Shown: positions 52,001-62,600 of the stretch, piece after piece
Layout: every line of letters begins with the position of its first letter
Position numbering within the stretch: position 1 is the stretch's first letter
Source: Mangrovimonas aestuarii
GTDB taxonomy: Bacteria > Bacteroidota > Bacteroidia > Flavobacteriales > Flavobacteriaceae
Assembly: GCF_028767185.1 (NCBI RefSeq)
Contig: NZ_JARACK010000002.1
Span: 351,178-415,177 of the forward strand
Length of the DNA: 64,000 nucleotides
Direction: 5' to 3'
Made by a program: the position numbers and the translations under genes
Notes under the pieces: generated by a model
Told to the model about the DNA's origin: nothing
Seen by the model: the letters and a program-made list of their open reading frames with translations, nothing else
Database searches by the model: none

Positions 52001-55000
52001 TTTTGTATTGTCATAGGCCATTAACTGTAGGGTATTTTCTCCACATTCACTGTTCAAAGGGGTGTAATCTTTACCGGCATAGGCTAAACTGGTTTCAACA
52101 TCTATAAAGTTGGTACCATCATCATTGTCCGTTCTACAGCCGTTTACCAAATTCGTTACTCCGTAAGTTCTAATTCCTGGGGTAACAGGAGTTACGCTGG
52201 CAGTGGTTCCAATGGCAATCACATTGTTATCTTCGTCCGTCCATTCCAGTTCATCATTTACTTGAGCATAGGCAAAGCCTACTTTATCAACCGCCCATCC
52301 ACTGGAAAGGATATTGGCATTACCATTTGACGAGCAGCTAATACCATTAGGATTACTGAAAGTTGAGCTGGTAACTGTTCCGCAATCCGTATCGCTTCCA
52401 TGGAATTGAAACATAATTCTTAACCCAGATAGTCCAACATAGGCACCTAAATCTATGGATGCAGACATCATTCTGGGATCTGTTTGTCCCATACATTTGT
52501 TGCCAGAACCTGAGGCTAAAATAACCCCGGAAGTGGTTGTTCCTCCAACCGAGGAATCAAAATCATAATTCTCCACTGTGTTTAACTCAGTAGGGTAGGT
52601 GTTTCCAGAATCAAAGGAAAGCAATATTTTACCATAGCCACCATTACAAAAATACCAACTTGTTTGAAAGGTCATGATGGCTTCGCTTGAAGTCATACCA
52701 ATGGTACTGAAAACAGGAGTTTCTAAGGTTGTATCGTTGCCCTCCCCATTTGCCATTGCAAATTTAGTGTTGTCGGTTGTGTCGTAATTAATACCACTAA
52801 ATTCTTGGTTATTGTTTGAGTTTGTTTCTTTCCATGTAGGTTGGGTAGTGGTATTTCCACTGGCAGGGAAAAAACCATCTATGCCATCTACTCTCCAGCC
52901 TTCAGGCTGAGCATGGTTAAATTCTCCTCCTTCTCCAAATTGACCGCTAGGTTGATCGAAAAAGCTTTCGGCTATCACTGTTACAGACTCACCCAAACAA
53001 ATAAGTGTATTGCTAATATTTGTAATTATAGGTGGTTCATCAGGAGGTAAAAATCTTACGTAAACTTCTGCTGTTGTTTTTGTGAGTCCTGTATCGGGAT
53101 CGGTAATAACGGCTCTTACAAAGGTATCGTTAATTAACCCGACAAGGGTATAGGTTAAGGTGTTCGATGAACTGCTTAAATCGGTCCAAGTCTCTCCATA
53201 ATCATAGGATGCTTCCCATTTAATCACATCAGAAGCTTGCAGGTTATAAGGAGCGATACCCTGTAAATTAAACAAAACAGTTACGCCATCCAATAATTCT
53301 CCGGGACAGGCTGTAACTTCAACCAAAGGTCCAGGTGGCTGGGGATTGTCTGGAGTTGGGTCAGTAATAACTCCGGTCATATAGGTTAGTAGGTTTTTTG
53401 GAGGTTCAACGGTGATGGTTGAGGTACAGGTGCTCACATTTCCGTTGGCATCTACTGCTGTTAAAGTGGTAGTTGTTGTATATAACAAGCCGTCTTCGGC
53501 TTCGGGAAATACACTAGGACTTACAGTTAATGAAGCAATACCACAGGCATCGTAGCTACCATTATCTACATCGGCAGCCACTATAGTGGCCTCTCTGGTA
53601 ATGGCATCAATAACCGCTACAAAGTTATTGCACTGCATGGTTGGAGGCGTGTTGTCAATCACAGTTACTGTGGCCGTACAGCTATCACTGTTTCCTGCGT
53701 TGTCGTAAGCTGTAAAGGTTACTGTGTTTAATCCTACATCGTCGCAATTAAAAGAACTTGGATTTACGGTCATGTTTGCTACGCCACAATTATCGGAAGA
53801 GCCATTATTAATGTTAGCAGCAAAAATGTTCACCGTTCCAGTAGAACTCAATACAGCTGTATAGTTTTGGCAAACAGCAGTAGGTGCTTCATTGTCTGAA
53901 GGGATAACGTTAAAGGTACAAGTGCTGGAATTGTTTACATCGTCGGTAGCGGTAATCGTTACTACGACTGCTCCAGAAAGAACAGAACCTGGTAAAGGAC
54001 TTTGTGTTACCGTTACATTACTATCGCAATTGTCCGAGGTTGATGCCGTAGAGGTATAATCGAGTAGTGTATATTCACAATCAGCTTCAAAGTTTACATT
54101 TTGATCTGGAGGACAGTTTACACTTGGATCTTCATCATCTTCAATAGTTATGGTTTGTGTACATTGTGATGAATTTCCACTCCCATCTGTAGCAATCCAA
54201 GTAATCGTTGTTGTGCCTAATGGATAAACATATGATGAGGTGTTAACGGTTGTTCCTCCAATTTTGGCAATCACGGTATTTACTCCACAATTATCAGAAG
54301 TTGATGGAGGGGTAATATTTGCGGTGGTAGAACAATTTCCCATACCATCATTACTAGTTCCAAATGTTATATCTGTAGGACAGCTTATTGTCGGTGGCGT
54401 TGTATCCTCCACGGTCACGGTCTGTGTACAGGTTGCGGTTAGTCCAGCATTGTCGGTCACGGTCCATGTTACGGTAGTGTTCCCAAGTGGGAAGGTGGCC
54501 GGTGCATTGTTTGTCACAGTGTCCACCCCACAGTTGTCCGAAGTGTTCGGCGTTCCAAGGGCCACACTGGTTGCTGTACAGGATGCGTTGGCGCTTACGG
54601 TAACATTGGCGGGGCAGCTTATTGTCGGTGGCGTTGTGTCCTCAACGGTTACAGTTTGCGTACAGGTGTTGGTCAGTCCAGTATCATCTGTTACGGTCCA
54701 TGTTACGGTCGTGTTCCCAAGTGGGAAGGTTGCCGGTGCATTGTTTGTCACGGTGTCCACCCCACAGTTGTCGGAAGTGGTCGGTGTTCCAAGGGCCACA
54801 CCGGTAGCTGAACAGAAGGCGTTGGCACTAACTATAATATCCGCAAGGCAGCTTATTGTCGGTGGTGTTGTGTCCTGAACGGTAACGGTAGAAGTACAGG
54901 TTGAGGTATTTCCGTTAACGTCGGTAACGGTCAGTGTCACCGTGTTTGCCCCAACATCGGAACAGTCAAATGAGTTAGGCGACACGCTTATGGACGCAAT

Positions 55001-58000
55001 GCCACAGTTGTCGGAAGAGCCGTTGTCAATGTCCGCAACGGATATGGAGGCATTCCCAGAAGCATCCAGTTGTACCGTATGGTTTTGGCAATTGGCAATT
55101 GGAGCAACATTGTCCTGAACGGTAACGGTAGAAGTACAGGTTGAAGAGTTTCCGTTAACGTCGGTAACGGTCAGTGTCACCGTGTTTGCCCCAACATCGG
55201 AACAGTCAAATGAGTTAGGCGACACGCTTATGGACGCAATGCCACAGTTGTCGGAAGAACCGTTGTCAATGTCCGCAGCGGATATGGAGGCATTCCCAGA
55301 AGCGTCCAGTTGTACCGTATGGTTTTGGCAATTGGCAATTGGAGCAACATTGTCCTGAACGGTAACGGTAGAAGTACAGGTTGAGGTATTTCCGTTAACG
55401 TCGGTAACGGTCAGTGTCACCGTGTTTGCCCCAACATCGGAACAATCGAATGAGTTAGGCGACACGCTTATGGAAGCAATGCCACAGTTGTCGGAAGAGC
55501 CGTTGTCAATGTCCGCAGCGGATATGGAGGCATTCCCAGAAGCGTCCAGTTGTACCGTATGGTTTTGGCAATTGGCAATTGGAGCAACATTGTCCTGAAC
55601 GGTAACGGTAGAAGTACAGGTTGAAGAGTTTCCGTTAACGTCGGTAACGGTCAGTGTCACCGTGTTTGCCCCAACATCGGAACAGTCAAATGAGTTAGGC
55701 GACACGCTTATGGACGCAATGCCACAGTTGTCGGAAGAACCGTTGTCAATGTCCGCAGCGGATATGGAGGCATTCCCAGAAGCGTCCAGTTGTACCGTAT
55801 GGTTTTGGCAATTGGCAATTGGAGCAACATTGTCCTGAACGGTAACGGTAGAAGTACAGGTTGAGGTATTTCCGTTAACGTCGGTAACGGTCAGTGTCAC
55901 CGTGTTTGCCCCAACATCGGAACAATCGAATGAGTTAGGCGACACGCTTATGGAAGCAATGCCACAGTTGTCGGAAGAGCCGTTGTCAATGTCCGCAGCG
56001 GATATGGAGGCATTCCCAGAAGCGTCCAGTTGTACCGTATGGTTTTGGCAATTGGCAATTGGAGCAACATTGTCCTGAACGGTAACGGTAGAAGTACAGG
56101 TTGAAGTGTTTCCGTTAACGTCGGTAACGGTCAGTGTCACCGTGTTTGCCCCAACATCGGAACAGTCAAATGAGTTAGGCGACACGCTCATGGACGTAAT
56201 GTCACAGTTGTCGGAAGAGCCGTTGTCAATGTCCGCAGCGGATATGGAGGCATTCCCAGAAGCGTCCAGTTGTACCGTATGGTTTTGGCAATTGGCAATT
56301 GGAGCAACATTGTCCTGAACGGTAATGGTAGAAGTACAGGTTGAAGAGTTTCCGTTAACGTCGGTAACGGTCAGTGTCACCGTGTTTGCCCCAACATCGG
56401 AACAATCGAATGAGTTAGGCGACACGCTTATGGACGCAATGCCACAGTTGTCGGAAGAGTTGTTGTCAATGTCCGCAGCGGATATGGAGGCATTCCCAAA
56501 AGCGTCCAGTTGTACCGTATGGTTTTGGCAATTGGCAATTGGAGCAACATTGTCCTGAACGGTCACGGTAGAAGTACAGGTTGAAGAGTTTCCGTTAACG
56601 TCGGTAACGGAAAGTGTCACCGTGTTTGCCCCAACATCGGAACAGTCAAATGAGTTAGGCGACACGCTTATGGACGCAATGTCACAGTTGTCGGAAGAGC
56701 CGTTGTCAATGTCCTCAGCGGATATGGAGGCATTCCCAGAAGCGTCCAGTTGTACCGTATGGTTTTGGCAATTGGCAATTGGAGCAACATTGTCCTGAAC
56801 GGTAACGGTAGAAGTACAGGTCGAAGAGTTTCCGTTAACGTCGGTAACGGTCAGTGTCACCGTGTTTGCCCCAACATCGGAACAGTCAAATGAGTTAGGC
56901 GACACGCTTATGGACGCAATGTCACAGTTGTCGGAAGAGCCGTTGTCAATGTCCGCAGCGGATATGGAGGCATTCCCAGAAGCGTCCAGTTGTACCGTAT
57001 GGTTTTGGCAACTGGCAATTGGAGCAACATTGTCCTGAACGGTAACGGTAGAAGTACAGGTTGAGGTATTTCCGTTAACGTCGGTAACGGTCAGTGTCAC
57101 CGTATTTGCCCCAACATCGGAACAATCGAATGAGTTAGGCGACACGCTCATGGAAGCAATGCCACAGTTGTCGGAAGAGCCGTTGTCAATGTCCTCAGCG
57201 GATATGGAGGCATTCCCAGAAGCATCCAGTTGTACCGTATGGTTATGACATGCTGCTATTGGTGACTCATTATCGTTTACAGTTACTGTAAAACTACAAG
57301 TGCTAACTACATTATCACCTGAATCACGTTCTTCAAATGTATTTGTTGTTATGCCAACTGGAAAGGAGCTACCTGATAACATCCCTTCAGTTTGAACTAT
57401 TGTATTGAATACTGACGGTAAAGGAGTAATATAATTTACTATTGCTGAACACACCCCTGAATCTGTATTGAGTGTTGTATCCGATGGACAACTTATTGCA
57501 GGTTCAATAAGAATGAAATTTGAGAAGGGAACAAGAGTGTATAGACCACGTTTACGAGGGCGCTTATAGGGGAAATTTTGAAAACCAGAGATTAGAGGTT
57601 CGGAAAAACTTTCTTCAGTAACAATGGGTGTTAATTTGTCCTCAACGGTTACACTAAAACTACAGCTATCAATCACATTATTTCTAGTGTCACGTTCTTC
57701 AAAGGTATTTAATGTTGTGCCAATGGGAAAGTTGCTGCCTGAAGGCAATCCTGTTGTTAGAACAATAATACTATTTCGGTGAGAAGGTATAGGAGTATTA
57801 TAGGTTACTACTGCTGAGGATTTACCTGGATCTGTATTTTGAATTATATCCTTTGGACAATCAACACCTATAATCGGGCTTATCAATAGATAATTCTTTA
57901 AAATGTCTACATCGTCTTTATAATTATAAACGAGAGTCGCATACTGATAATTGAGTGAAGTATTGTCAGGTAAATCTTCTAATTCAGAAAAATCATTGCC

Positions 58001-58075
58001 ATAAATGCTCAATCCAATAAACAATGTTACCATTAAAGTTAAGACAGAAGATTTTGGGAAAGTATAATTTCTCAT
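49049..58075 (-). CDS. Giant HYR-repeat/LamG surface protein with T9SS type A sorting domain
   Basis: A 3008-residue secreted protein. After a signal peptide come two HYR-like units (about residues 70-270), ten near-identical 80-residue repeats (about 269-1068, with Asn-Cys and Thr-Cys pairs per unit), several diverged HYR domains (CPANVTVSANASC and similar, to about 1600), a mixed region, a LamG/concanavalin-like domain (about 2115-2270, with FSIEIWVKPNS and WIDELRIWNKAL), a further beta region and a T9SS type A sorting domain (last 80 residues, ending GSYIIKVQTDVGQTINKKVVITR minus its first residues). It should be exported and attached to the cell surface, probably for adhesion. Confidence 0.9.
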   Translation of the reverse strand: MRNYTFPKSSVLTLMVTLFIGLSIYGNDFSELEDLPDNTSLNYQYATLVYNYKDDVDILKNYLLISPIIGVDCPKDIIQNTDPGKSSAVVTYNTPIPSHRNSIIVLTTGLPSGSNFPIGTTLNTFEERDTRNNVIDSCSFSVTVEDKLTPIVTEESFSEPLISGFQNFPYKRPRKRGLYTLVPFSNFILIEPAISCPSDTTLNTDSGVCSAIVNYITPLPSVFNTIVQTEGMLSGSSFPVGITTNTFEERDSGDNVVSTCSFTVTVNDNESPIAACHNHTVQLDASGNASISAEDIDNGSSDNCGIASMSVSPNSFDCSDVGANTVTLTVTDVNGNTSTCTSTVTVQDNVAPIASCQNHTVQLDASGNASISAADIDNGSSDNCDIASISVSPNSFDCSDVGANTVTLTVTDVNGNSSTCTSTVTVQDNVAPIANCQNHTVQLDASGNASISAEDIDNGSSDNCDIASISVSPNSFDCSDVGANTVTLSVTDVNGNSSTCTSTVTVQDNVAPIANCQNHTVQLDAFGNASISAADIDNNSSDNCGIASISVSPNSFDCSDVGANTVTLTVTDVNGNSSTCTSTITVQDNVAPIANCQNHTVQLDASGNASISAADIDNGSSDNCDITSMSVSPNSFDCSDVGANTVTLTVTDVNGNTSTCTSTVTVQDNVAPIANCQNHTVQLDASGNASISAADIDNGSSDNCGIASISVSPNSFDCSDVGANTVTLTVTDVNGNTSTCTSTVTVQDNVAPIANCQNHTVQLDASGNASISAADIDNGSSDNCGIASISVSPNSFDCSDVGANTVTLTVTDVNGNSSTCTSTVTVQDNVAPIANCQNHTVQLDASGNASISAADIDNGSSDNCGIASISVSPNSFDCSDVGANTVTLTVTDVNGNTSTCTSTVTVQDNVAPIANCQNHTVQLDASGNASISAADIDNGSSDNCGIASISVSPNSFDCSDVGANTVTLTVTDVNGNSSTCTSTVTVQDNVAPIANCQNHTVQLDASGNASISVADIDNGSSDNCGIASISVSPNSFDCSDVGANTVTLTVTDVNGNTSTCTSTVTVQDTTPPTISCLADIIVSANAFCSATGVALGTPTTSDNCGVDTVTNNAPATFPLGNTTVTWTVTDDTGLTNTCTQTVTVEDTTPPTISCPANVTVSANASCTATSVALGTPNTSDNCGVDTVTNNAPATFPLGNTTVTWTVTDNAGLTATCTQTVTVEDTTPPTISCPTDITFGTSNDGMGNCSTTANITPPSTSDNCGVNTVIAKIGGTTVNTSSYVYPLGTTTITWIATDGSGNSSQCTQTITIEDDEDPSVNCPPDQNVNFEADCEYTLLDYTSTASTSDNCDSNVTVTQSPLPGSVLSGAVVVTITATDDVNNSSTCTFNVIPSDNEAPTAVCQNYTAVLSSTGTVNIFAANINNGSSDNCGVANMTVNPSSFNCDDVGLNTVTFTAYDNAGNSDSCTATVTVIDNTPPTMQCNNFVAVIDAITREATIVAADVDNGSYDACGIASLTVSPSVFPEAEDGLLYTTTTTLTAVDANGNVSTCTSTITVEPPKNLLTYMTGVITDPTPDNPQPPGPLVEVTACPGELLDGVTVLFNLQGIAPYNLQASDVIKWEASYDYGETWTDLSSSSNTLTYTLVGLINDTFVRAVITDPDTGLTKTTAEVYVRFLPPDEPPIITNISNTLICLGESVTVIAESFFDQPSGQFGEGGEFNHAQPEGWRVDGIDGFFPASGNTTTQPTWKETNSNNNQEFSGINYDTTDNTKFAMANGEGNDTTLETPVFSTIGMTSSEAIMTFQTSWYFCNGGYGKILLSFDSGNTYPTELNTVENYDFDSSVGGTTTSGVILASGSGNKCMGQTDPRMMSASIDLGAYVGLSGLRIMFQFHGSDTDCGTVTSSTFSNPNGISCSSNGNANILSSGWAVDKVGFAYAQVNDELEWTDEDNNVIAIGTTASVTPVTPGIRTYGVTNLVNGCRTDNDDGTNFIDVETSLAYAGKDYTPLNSECGENTLQLMAYDNTKTAVENYDDGAWENNLYVVPNVAAGDTNYLGTGIGGTWSIMSSTFESCGNTAVFSSNTDPRAIFTADPGTYTLRWTLDNGCYDDVNVVIKDCPTIDFDGVNDYVTFKNNYNINSEFSIEIWVKPNSINGTRTVFSRKDAGNNTTGYDLGIVNGQVRFGWNNSSGSGSVTSGSYSIGTDRWYHLAMTFDGASYTLYVDGIVLGNSNGTAPDMTNDSIEALIGAMDQASPNDPTNFYHGWIDELRIWNKALTAEHIHQMMNQEIQAMGADVGGVVITDKIYGPDYNNDGIEDDVLQWSNLEGYYKMNLYCGDISAYKGVSGRLRNITTSQQQTAPLPYLTSKAGNWGNDTTTASPWLHYSVWNYPNSTGINGDPIDWNIVKTSHNLTTHNSNITVLGLINNSGKITVSNPNDTQNETNSGIGLWVTHYLKLNGIIDLVGESQLVQKRYISSQFNESTLDASSSGYIERDQQGTSNLYNYNYWSSPVSPQNPSNINTNYTVGGVLMDGTNSANPQTINWIGGYNATASPLSIPNYWIWSYNAIANTYLQWNQVGSSGTIPVGNGYTMKGSGASGDYQNYVFKGKPHNGTIQNSSSALANGEEFLIGNPYPCAMDANEFIKDNISGTDANPGSTNAIDGTLYFWVHFTSNNSHILNQYEGGYATYNLSGALPPTVPSITEDGFEISGLGSSDLMPGRYIPVGQGFFVGALEAGTGGQIKFENDQRIFKRENDTENSEFLRTANTEEDSKQDTSQDLIKRIRLSATTPSKMVRHLMLAFVDNKNATDGINFGYDAKNIDTYKSDVLWNISDEDFNIQGVSTFNRSKQYPLHITLGQDGAVEISLTELENFNETINVYVYDSLLDNYTLINDTPYRNSFEAGEYKNRFYIAFENTSSARLAIMEKQIENTIINYLRGSGEVYIKTPSDTKVKQISLINSLGQQIKIWNANNIKMSNELKIPITHISEGSYIIKVQTDVGQTINKKVVITR
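54871..57270 (-). repeat. Ten tandem 240-bp (80-residue) repeats
   Basis: Ten in-frame units of exactly 240 bp lie within the giant gene. Unit sequences differ at few positions; the markers TTGAGGTATT and TTGAAGAGTT alternate in part of the array. The units have markedly higher GC than the flanks. Within about 55065-56105 the array is identical to itself when shifted by 480 bp. Such arrays change length by recombination. Confidence 0.95.
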
Positions 58076-58524
58076 AGTATCCGGTTAATAGTTAACGCGT
58101 ACAAAATCCTTCTAACAGTATACTGTAATGAAGATGTTTTGTCCGAAATAATAAGGGTTATTGCTATTAACCGTCTTCTAATGAAGATGTTATAAAAGTA
58201 TTACGGGGTGTAGGGGATTTCAAATAAATTCGTCGAATTACGGAAATTTCAGTATGTTTTGATTTTCAGTCGATTAAGTGTTTATTTAGTAGGTCGAAGG
58301 AAATCTAATAGGGAAGTATTCTTAATATAAAATGCTCGCTTATTGGGTTGTTTAGTCTTTTGTATTTATGGTTTTATGATTCTAAAAAAAATTTTACTTA
58401 CAAATTACAGAAATCCTATTTTTGAAATACTATGGGAATAGTTTATAAAGTAATTGTAACTAAAGTTTTGGGTTATGAGGTATGGATGAGGATGGAACAT
58501 ATAACTGAAAAAAAATTATTGATA
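58076..58524. other. Long leader/intergenic region of giant HYR gene
   Basis: No open frame that I can support. It holds a 12-bp perfect palindrome ACAGTATACTGT (58115-58126), a 10-bp inverted repeat CGGTTAATAG/CTATTAACCG (58082-58091 and 58164-58173) and the 13-mer TAATGAAGATGTT twice (58126-58138 and 58179-58191). These may be regulatory sites in the leader of the gene at 58075. Confidence 0.5.
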
Positions 58525-58566
58525 ACAGAAACCCCTCAACAAAACAAATTGTTGAGGGGTTTCTGT
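58525..58566 (-). terminator. Strong intrinsic terminator after sprF
   Basis: ACAGAAACCCCTCAACAA and TTGTTGAGGGGTTTCTGT form a perfect 18-bp stem with loop AACAAA, with a T-rich run shortly after it on the minus strand. Confidence 0.88.
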
Positions 58567-58588
58567 AGAAGGAGGAAACAATAATCCT

Positions 58589-59557
58589 TTATAAAGTACA
58601 GCGACAGTTACTGACTCCTTGGAATATATCCATTCCTATGGTAATCATATGGGTTCCACTATCGTAACCAAACAGTTCGTTAGTGATGATTTGGTAAGAA
58701 TAGGCGAAATAGAATTTGTTCCACTTAATTCCAGCCATAGGTCCAATGTTGAGTGGATCCATAATTTGATCGTTCAGAAAGCGATAGCTTATTCCTGCAA
58801 AGTAATAATCGTTGTTTCTGTTGTATGCTTTACGAACCTTGAAGTTTAGGTCAGTTGAAGAACGGCGATCGCTCTCAAAATATTGAATGAAAACCGATGG
58901 TTCGTATTCTAAAGTACTGCTCTTTGGTTTTATGTTGTAACCAATATAGGTTTGATAGTTACGTAATTTAGTAGGCTCATTTTGATTGAATACCTTTACT
59001 TCTTTATCCAATATGTTGTTTGCATTAAAGCTAATGTAGAAGTTGTTTAAACGGTACAAAAGAGCTACATCGAAATTATGGTTAATAATCTTTCTGTCCT
59101 CAATGGAATAACTGCCCGCAGTACTAGGATTGCTATTAACGGCATCCATGATGGCTTCATTATCATGACGGAATTGATTCATGTTATAGGAAAGACCAAA
59201 AGAAAGAAATTCATCATCAGTTTTATCCAAAATTAAATGGTGGGCATACGATAGTTTTCCTCCGCTTTGGTGGGTAAATCCATTTCTATCATTATAAATA
59301 AAAATACCTACACCGTCCTTTTCAGTAAAACGTCCATCGGCTGCAACCGATTGCATGTCAGGGGCATTTTTAATTCCAACCCATTGGGTTAAACCATTGG
59401 CACGTATTTTAATATAGTCTCCAATACCCGCATAGGCAGGGGAGATAACAAAAGAGTTATCTGCCAAGTACTGGGTATAAGTAGGAATTGTTAATTCCTG
59501 ACAATGTACTCTAACCATTGTCAGAAGCATTACTGTAAGTAGACCTAATTTTTTCAT
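58589..59557 (-). CDS. sprF: PorP/SprF family type IX secretion membrane protein
   Basis: A 322-residue outer-membrane beta-barrel protein of the PorP/SprF family. I start at ATG 59557 (MKKLGLLTVMLLTMVRVHCQ, a signal peptide); the longer frame to 59611 runs through a hairpin. Typical features are SPAYAGIGDYIKIRANG and the closing SYQIITNELFGYDSGTHMI. In Flavobacterium johnsoniae SprF is needed for secretion of the adhesin SprB and its gene follows sprB, the same arrangement as here. Confidence 0.9.
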   Translation of the reverse strand: MKKLGLLTVMLLTMVRVHCQELTIPTYTQYLADNSFVISPAYAGIGDYIKIRANGLTQWVGIKNAPDMQSVAADGRFTEKDGVGIFIYNDRNGFTHQSGGKLSYAHHLILDKTDDEFLSFGLSYNMNQFRHDNEAIMDAVNSNPSTAGSYSIEDRKIINHNFDVALLYRLNNFYISFNANNILDKEVKVFNQNEPTKLRNYQTYIGYNIKPKSSTLEYEPSVFIQYFESDRRSSTDLNFKVRKAYNRNNDYYFAGISYRFLNDQIMDPLNIGPMAGIKWNKFYFAYSYQIITNELFGYDSGTHMITIGMDIFQGVSNCRCTL

Positions 59558-59587
59558 ATCACTCTGTTTTAAGGGGCGGTTAATAAA

Positions 59588-59617
59588 TCCCCTATGTCCA
59601 ATAAAATCCATAGGGGA
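59588..59617 (-). terminator. Hairpin between sprB-like and sprF genes
   Basis: TCCCCTATG and CATAGGGGA pair perfectly around a 12-nt loop just after the adhesin stop; on the minus strand a short T-rich stretch follows. It is probably an attenuator that lets some transcripts read into sprF. Confidence 0.55.
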
Positions 59618-59627
59618 GCTCTATTCA

Positions 59628-62600
59628 TTATCTATACAATGTAAAGTGTCCAACATATTCTCTATTACTTTCAGGGCTTCCAAGTTCAATAACATACCAG
59701 TAATCTCCACTTGGCAAGTGCTTACCATTGTAAGTACCGTCCCATGCTTGACCAACTCTTAAGATAGCCACTACACGACCATATCTATCGAAAATCTTAG
59801 TGGTAATCTTAGGATAATTATGGGTGTTTATTGGTGACCAAGTATCGTTATTCGTATCGTCATCTGGAGTAAATACTGGAGGGATTTGAATGTCTACAAA
59901 TTGAACTTCAATTTGAGCTTGAGCAGGACAATCAGTTCCATCATATACAACAACCGTGATTACTTGAGATTGGTAATAGTTGTAAACATTATTGGTGCCG
60001 TAATCTTCACCATTGAATTCATAAGTATACTGACCAGTACCACCTGTTGCAATAGCTGTAACTTGGTTCATATCACTTTCTTGAAGTGTTACCGATACTG
60101 GTTCAAATTCAGTTATTGTGAAGTCTGCATCATCATCAATACAGCCGTCATCATGAATCACTTGAACATCGTAATCACCTACAGCTAAGTCATAATATGG
60201 TGGAGCAGGATACTCTTCTCCGTTTAAGTAGTAAGATACTTGACCAATTACGCTAGAGTTTACAATAATGTTTACGGTACTATTTCCAGTAATACAATCA
60301 TACATTACTGTCGAAGAAGCATTAATAGCTACTGCAGAGTTAATATTGATATCTATAGATTCAACTACACACCCATTAGAATCCTTTATGTAGATTGTAT
60401 GCGAACCAGTAGCTAATCCTTCAAATACATATTGTTCCAATGTATAGTTGTTAGGGTTATCAATTCCCATATAATAAGGAGGGGTACCGCCTGTTACATT
60501 TTCAATAATGATTGCCCCGTCATTTTCTCCTTCACAAGTTTCATCAAGGGTAGTGAAAGTGGCAACAATTTCATCAGGTTGGTTGATGGTTATTGTAAGT
60601 TCATCATTGTAACAGCCTGAGATAGCATCTTCAACTTTAATTGTGTAATCACCTGCAGGAAGGTTTTCAAATACGTTTGAATTAGACATTACATAATCTG
60701 GACTAATCCCGTATAAGAAAGTATTGTTGCCTCCTCCAGCATATACTGTAATGGATCCAGTGTTATCTCCATAACAAAGAATATCTGTTGTAGAGGCATT
60801 TACATAAATTTCAGGTGTTTCGGTTACTGTGAATGCTACAGATTCTAAACATCCGTTAATATGTAAAACATAAGCTACATAGTTTCCTGGTTCTAAATCG
60901 GTAAATACATTAGAGTCTGTAAATGTTATGCCATCCAAACTATATTGTACCTCGTCAATAACATCATCACTTACTGAAATGGTAACAACATTTCCAGCAA
61001 CATTATCATTACAGCTAATCTGTACGCTAACTCCAGCACGGATATCAACACCATTTTCTACATAATGGGTTAGTGGTGCTGCAATTTGACATCCATTTTG
61101 ATCCATAACATAAAAGGTGTATGTCCAATCTCCCAATAAGTTATCATAAGTTACTGTTGTACCATTAACAGGAGTCCAGTTTACCCCACCATTACTACTA
61201 GTGTAATATGGAGGTGTACCACCTGAAATATTAATTGTTGCAGTACCATTATCATTTCCTAAACAGGTTTCTCCAGTACCATCTATTGTAGCTGATATAG
61301 CTTCCGTAGGACCGTTGATAATCACATTATTTAGTGTTAATTCACAACCGAGTCCATCCATGACCTTAATAGAGTATGTCCCAGCTGTAAGGTTATTGAA
61401 AATGTTGCTGTTTCCGTAAACAAAGTTAGGGGAAATAGCATATAGGTAACTACCATCACCTCCTGATGCGGATACTTCAATGCTACCATTGGAATCTCCA
61501 TAACAATCAATATCGGATATAACATTGGCAGATGCTGAAATTGGTTGCACGTCATTAACCGTAAAGTCAACTGTTGCATTACAACCATAGGCACTATGCA
61601 GTACATAAGCTGTGTAGTTACCTGGTGTCAAATCTGTAAAGTCGTTTACAGATGAATAGTTTACTCCATCCAAACTATATTGAACTTGACCAACTAAAGC
61701 CTGGTTAACATTAATAGTAACAATATTTCCAGGTGTATTAGCAGTACAGTTATAAATAACCTCTACAGATGGTTGAACATTGGCTCCTGGAGCAACAATA
61801 ACTGTTTGCTGTGCTACTTGACATCCGTTGGCATCTACTACGTCGATCGTATGAGAGCCAGAAGCTAAACCTGAGTAGGTAAACTGATCTTGAACAAATG
61901 GAGCACCATTTAAACTCGTTGAATATGGAGCGGTTCCACCATTAACAGAGATATCAATTTGACCATCAACTGCATTTAAACACGTTTCATTTGAAACAGA
62001 TACCATAGCAGTAAGTGGTTGAGATGGCTCGTTAACAACCAAGTTGTTAATGACAAGAGAACAACCTAGATCATCTGTAACAGTTACAGTGTAAGTGCTA
62101 GCTGGTAGGTTAATGTATGTATTACCAACCAACTGACCTGCTGAAGGAGATATAGAGTAATAAAGTGTTCCTGTTCCTCCTGAAGCAGTAATTTCTAAAC
62201 TACCATCCGTTCCTTCGTAACAAAGAACATCTTGAGTTACTATTACACTAGCTGAAATTGGTTGCAGTGTATTAATAGTAAAGTCTACTGTTTGAATACA
62301 TCCGTTAGTATGCTGTACATAAGCAGTGTAGTTGCCTGGAGCTAAATCAACAAAGTCGTTTACAGATGAATATGTTACTCCATCTAAGCTATATTGAACT
62401 TGTCCAATTAATGCTGGATTTATTTCAATGGTAACGATGTTTCCTGGTACATTGTTACTACAGTTATTAACAATTTGAACGGTAGGTTCACTATCTACTC
62501 CAGAAATGATGATAATAGATTGCTGAGCTACTTGACATCCGTTTGCATCTATAACGTCGATGGTGTGCGACCCTGCTGCAATACCAGTATAGGTAAATTG

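Noticed and set aside
54240..54878. Long plus-strand open frame opposite the HYR region
   Set aside because: It mirrors the repeat structure of the real minus-strand gene (valine/serine-rich antisense translation) and has no start signals.
54871..57270. Regular repeats that might be taken for a CRISPR array
   Set aside because: Units are 240 bp, contiguous and in frame with a coding region; there are no spacers.
59558..59611. Longer N-terminus for SprF
   Set aside because: It runs through a hairpin and would place polar residues before the signal peptide.
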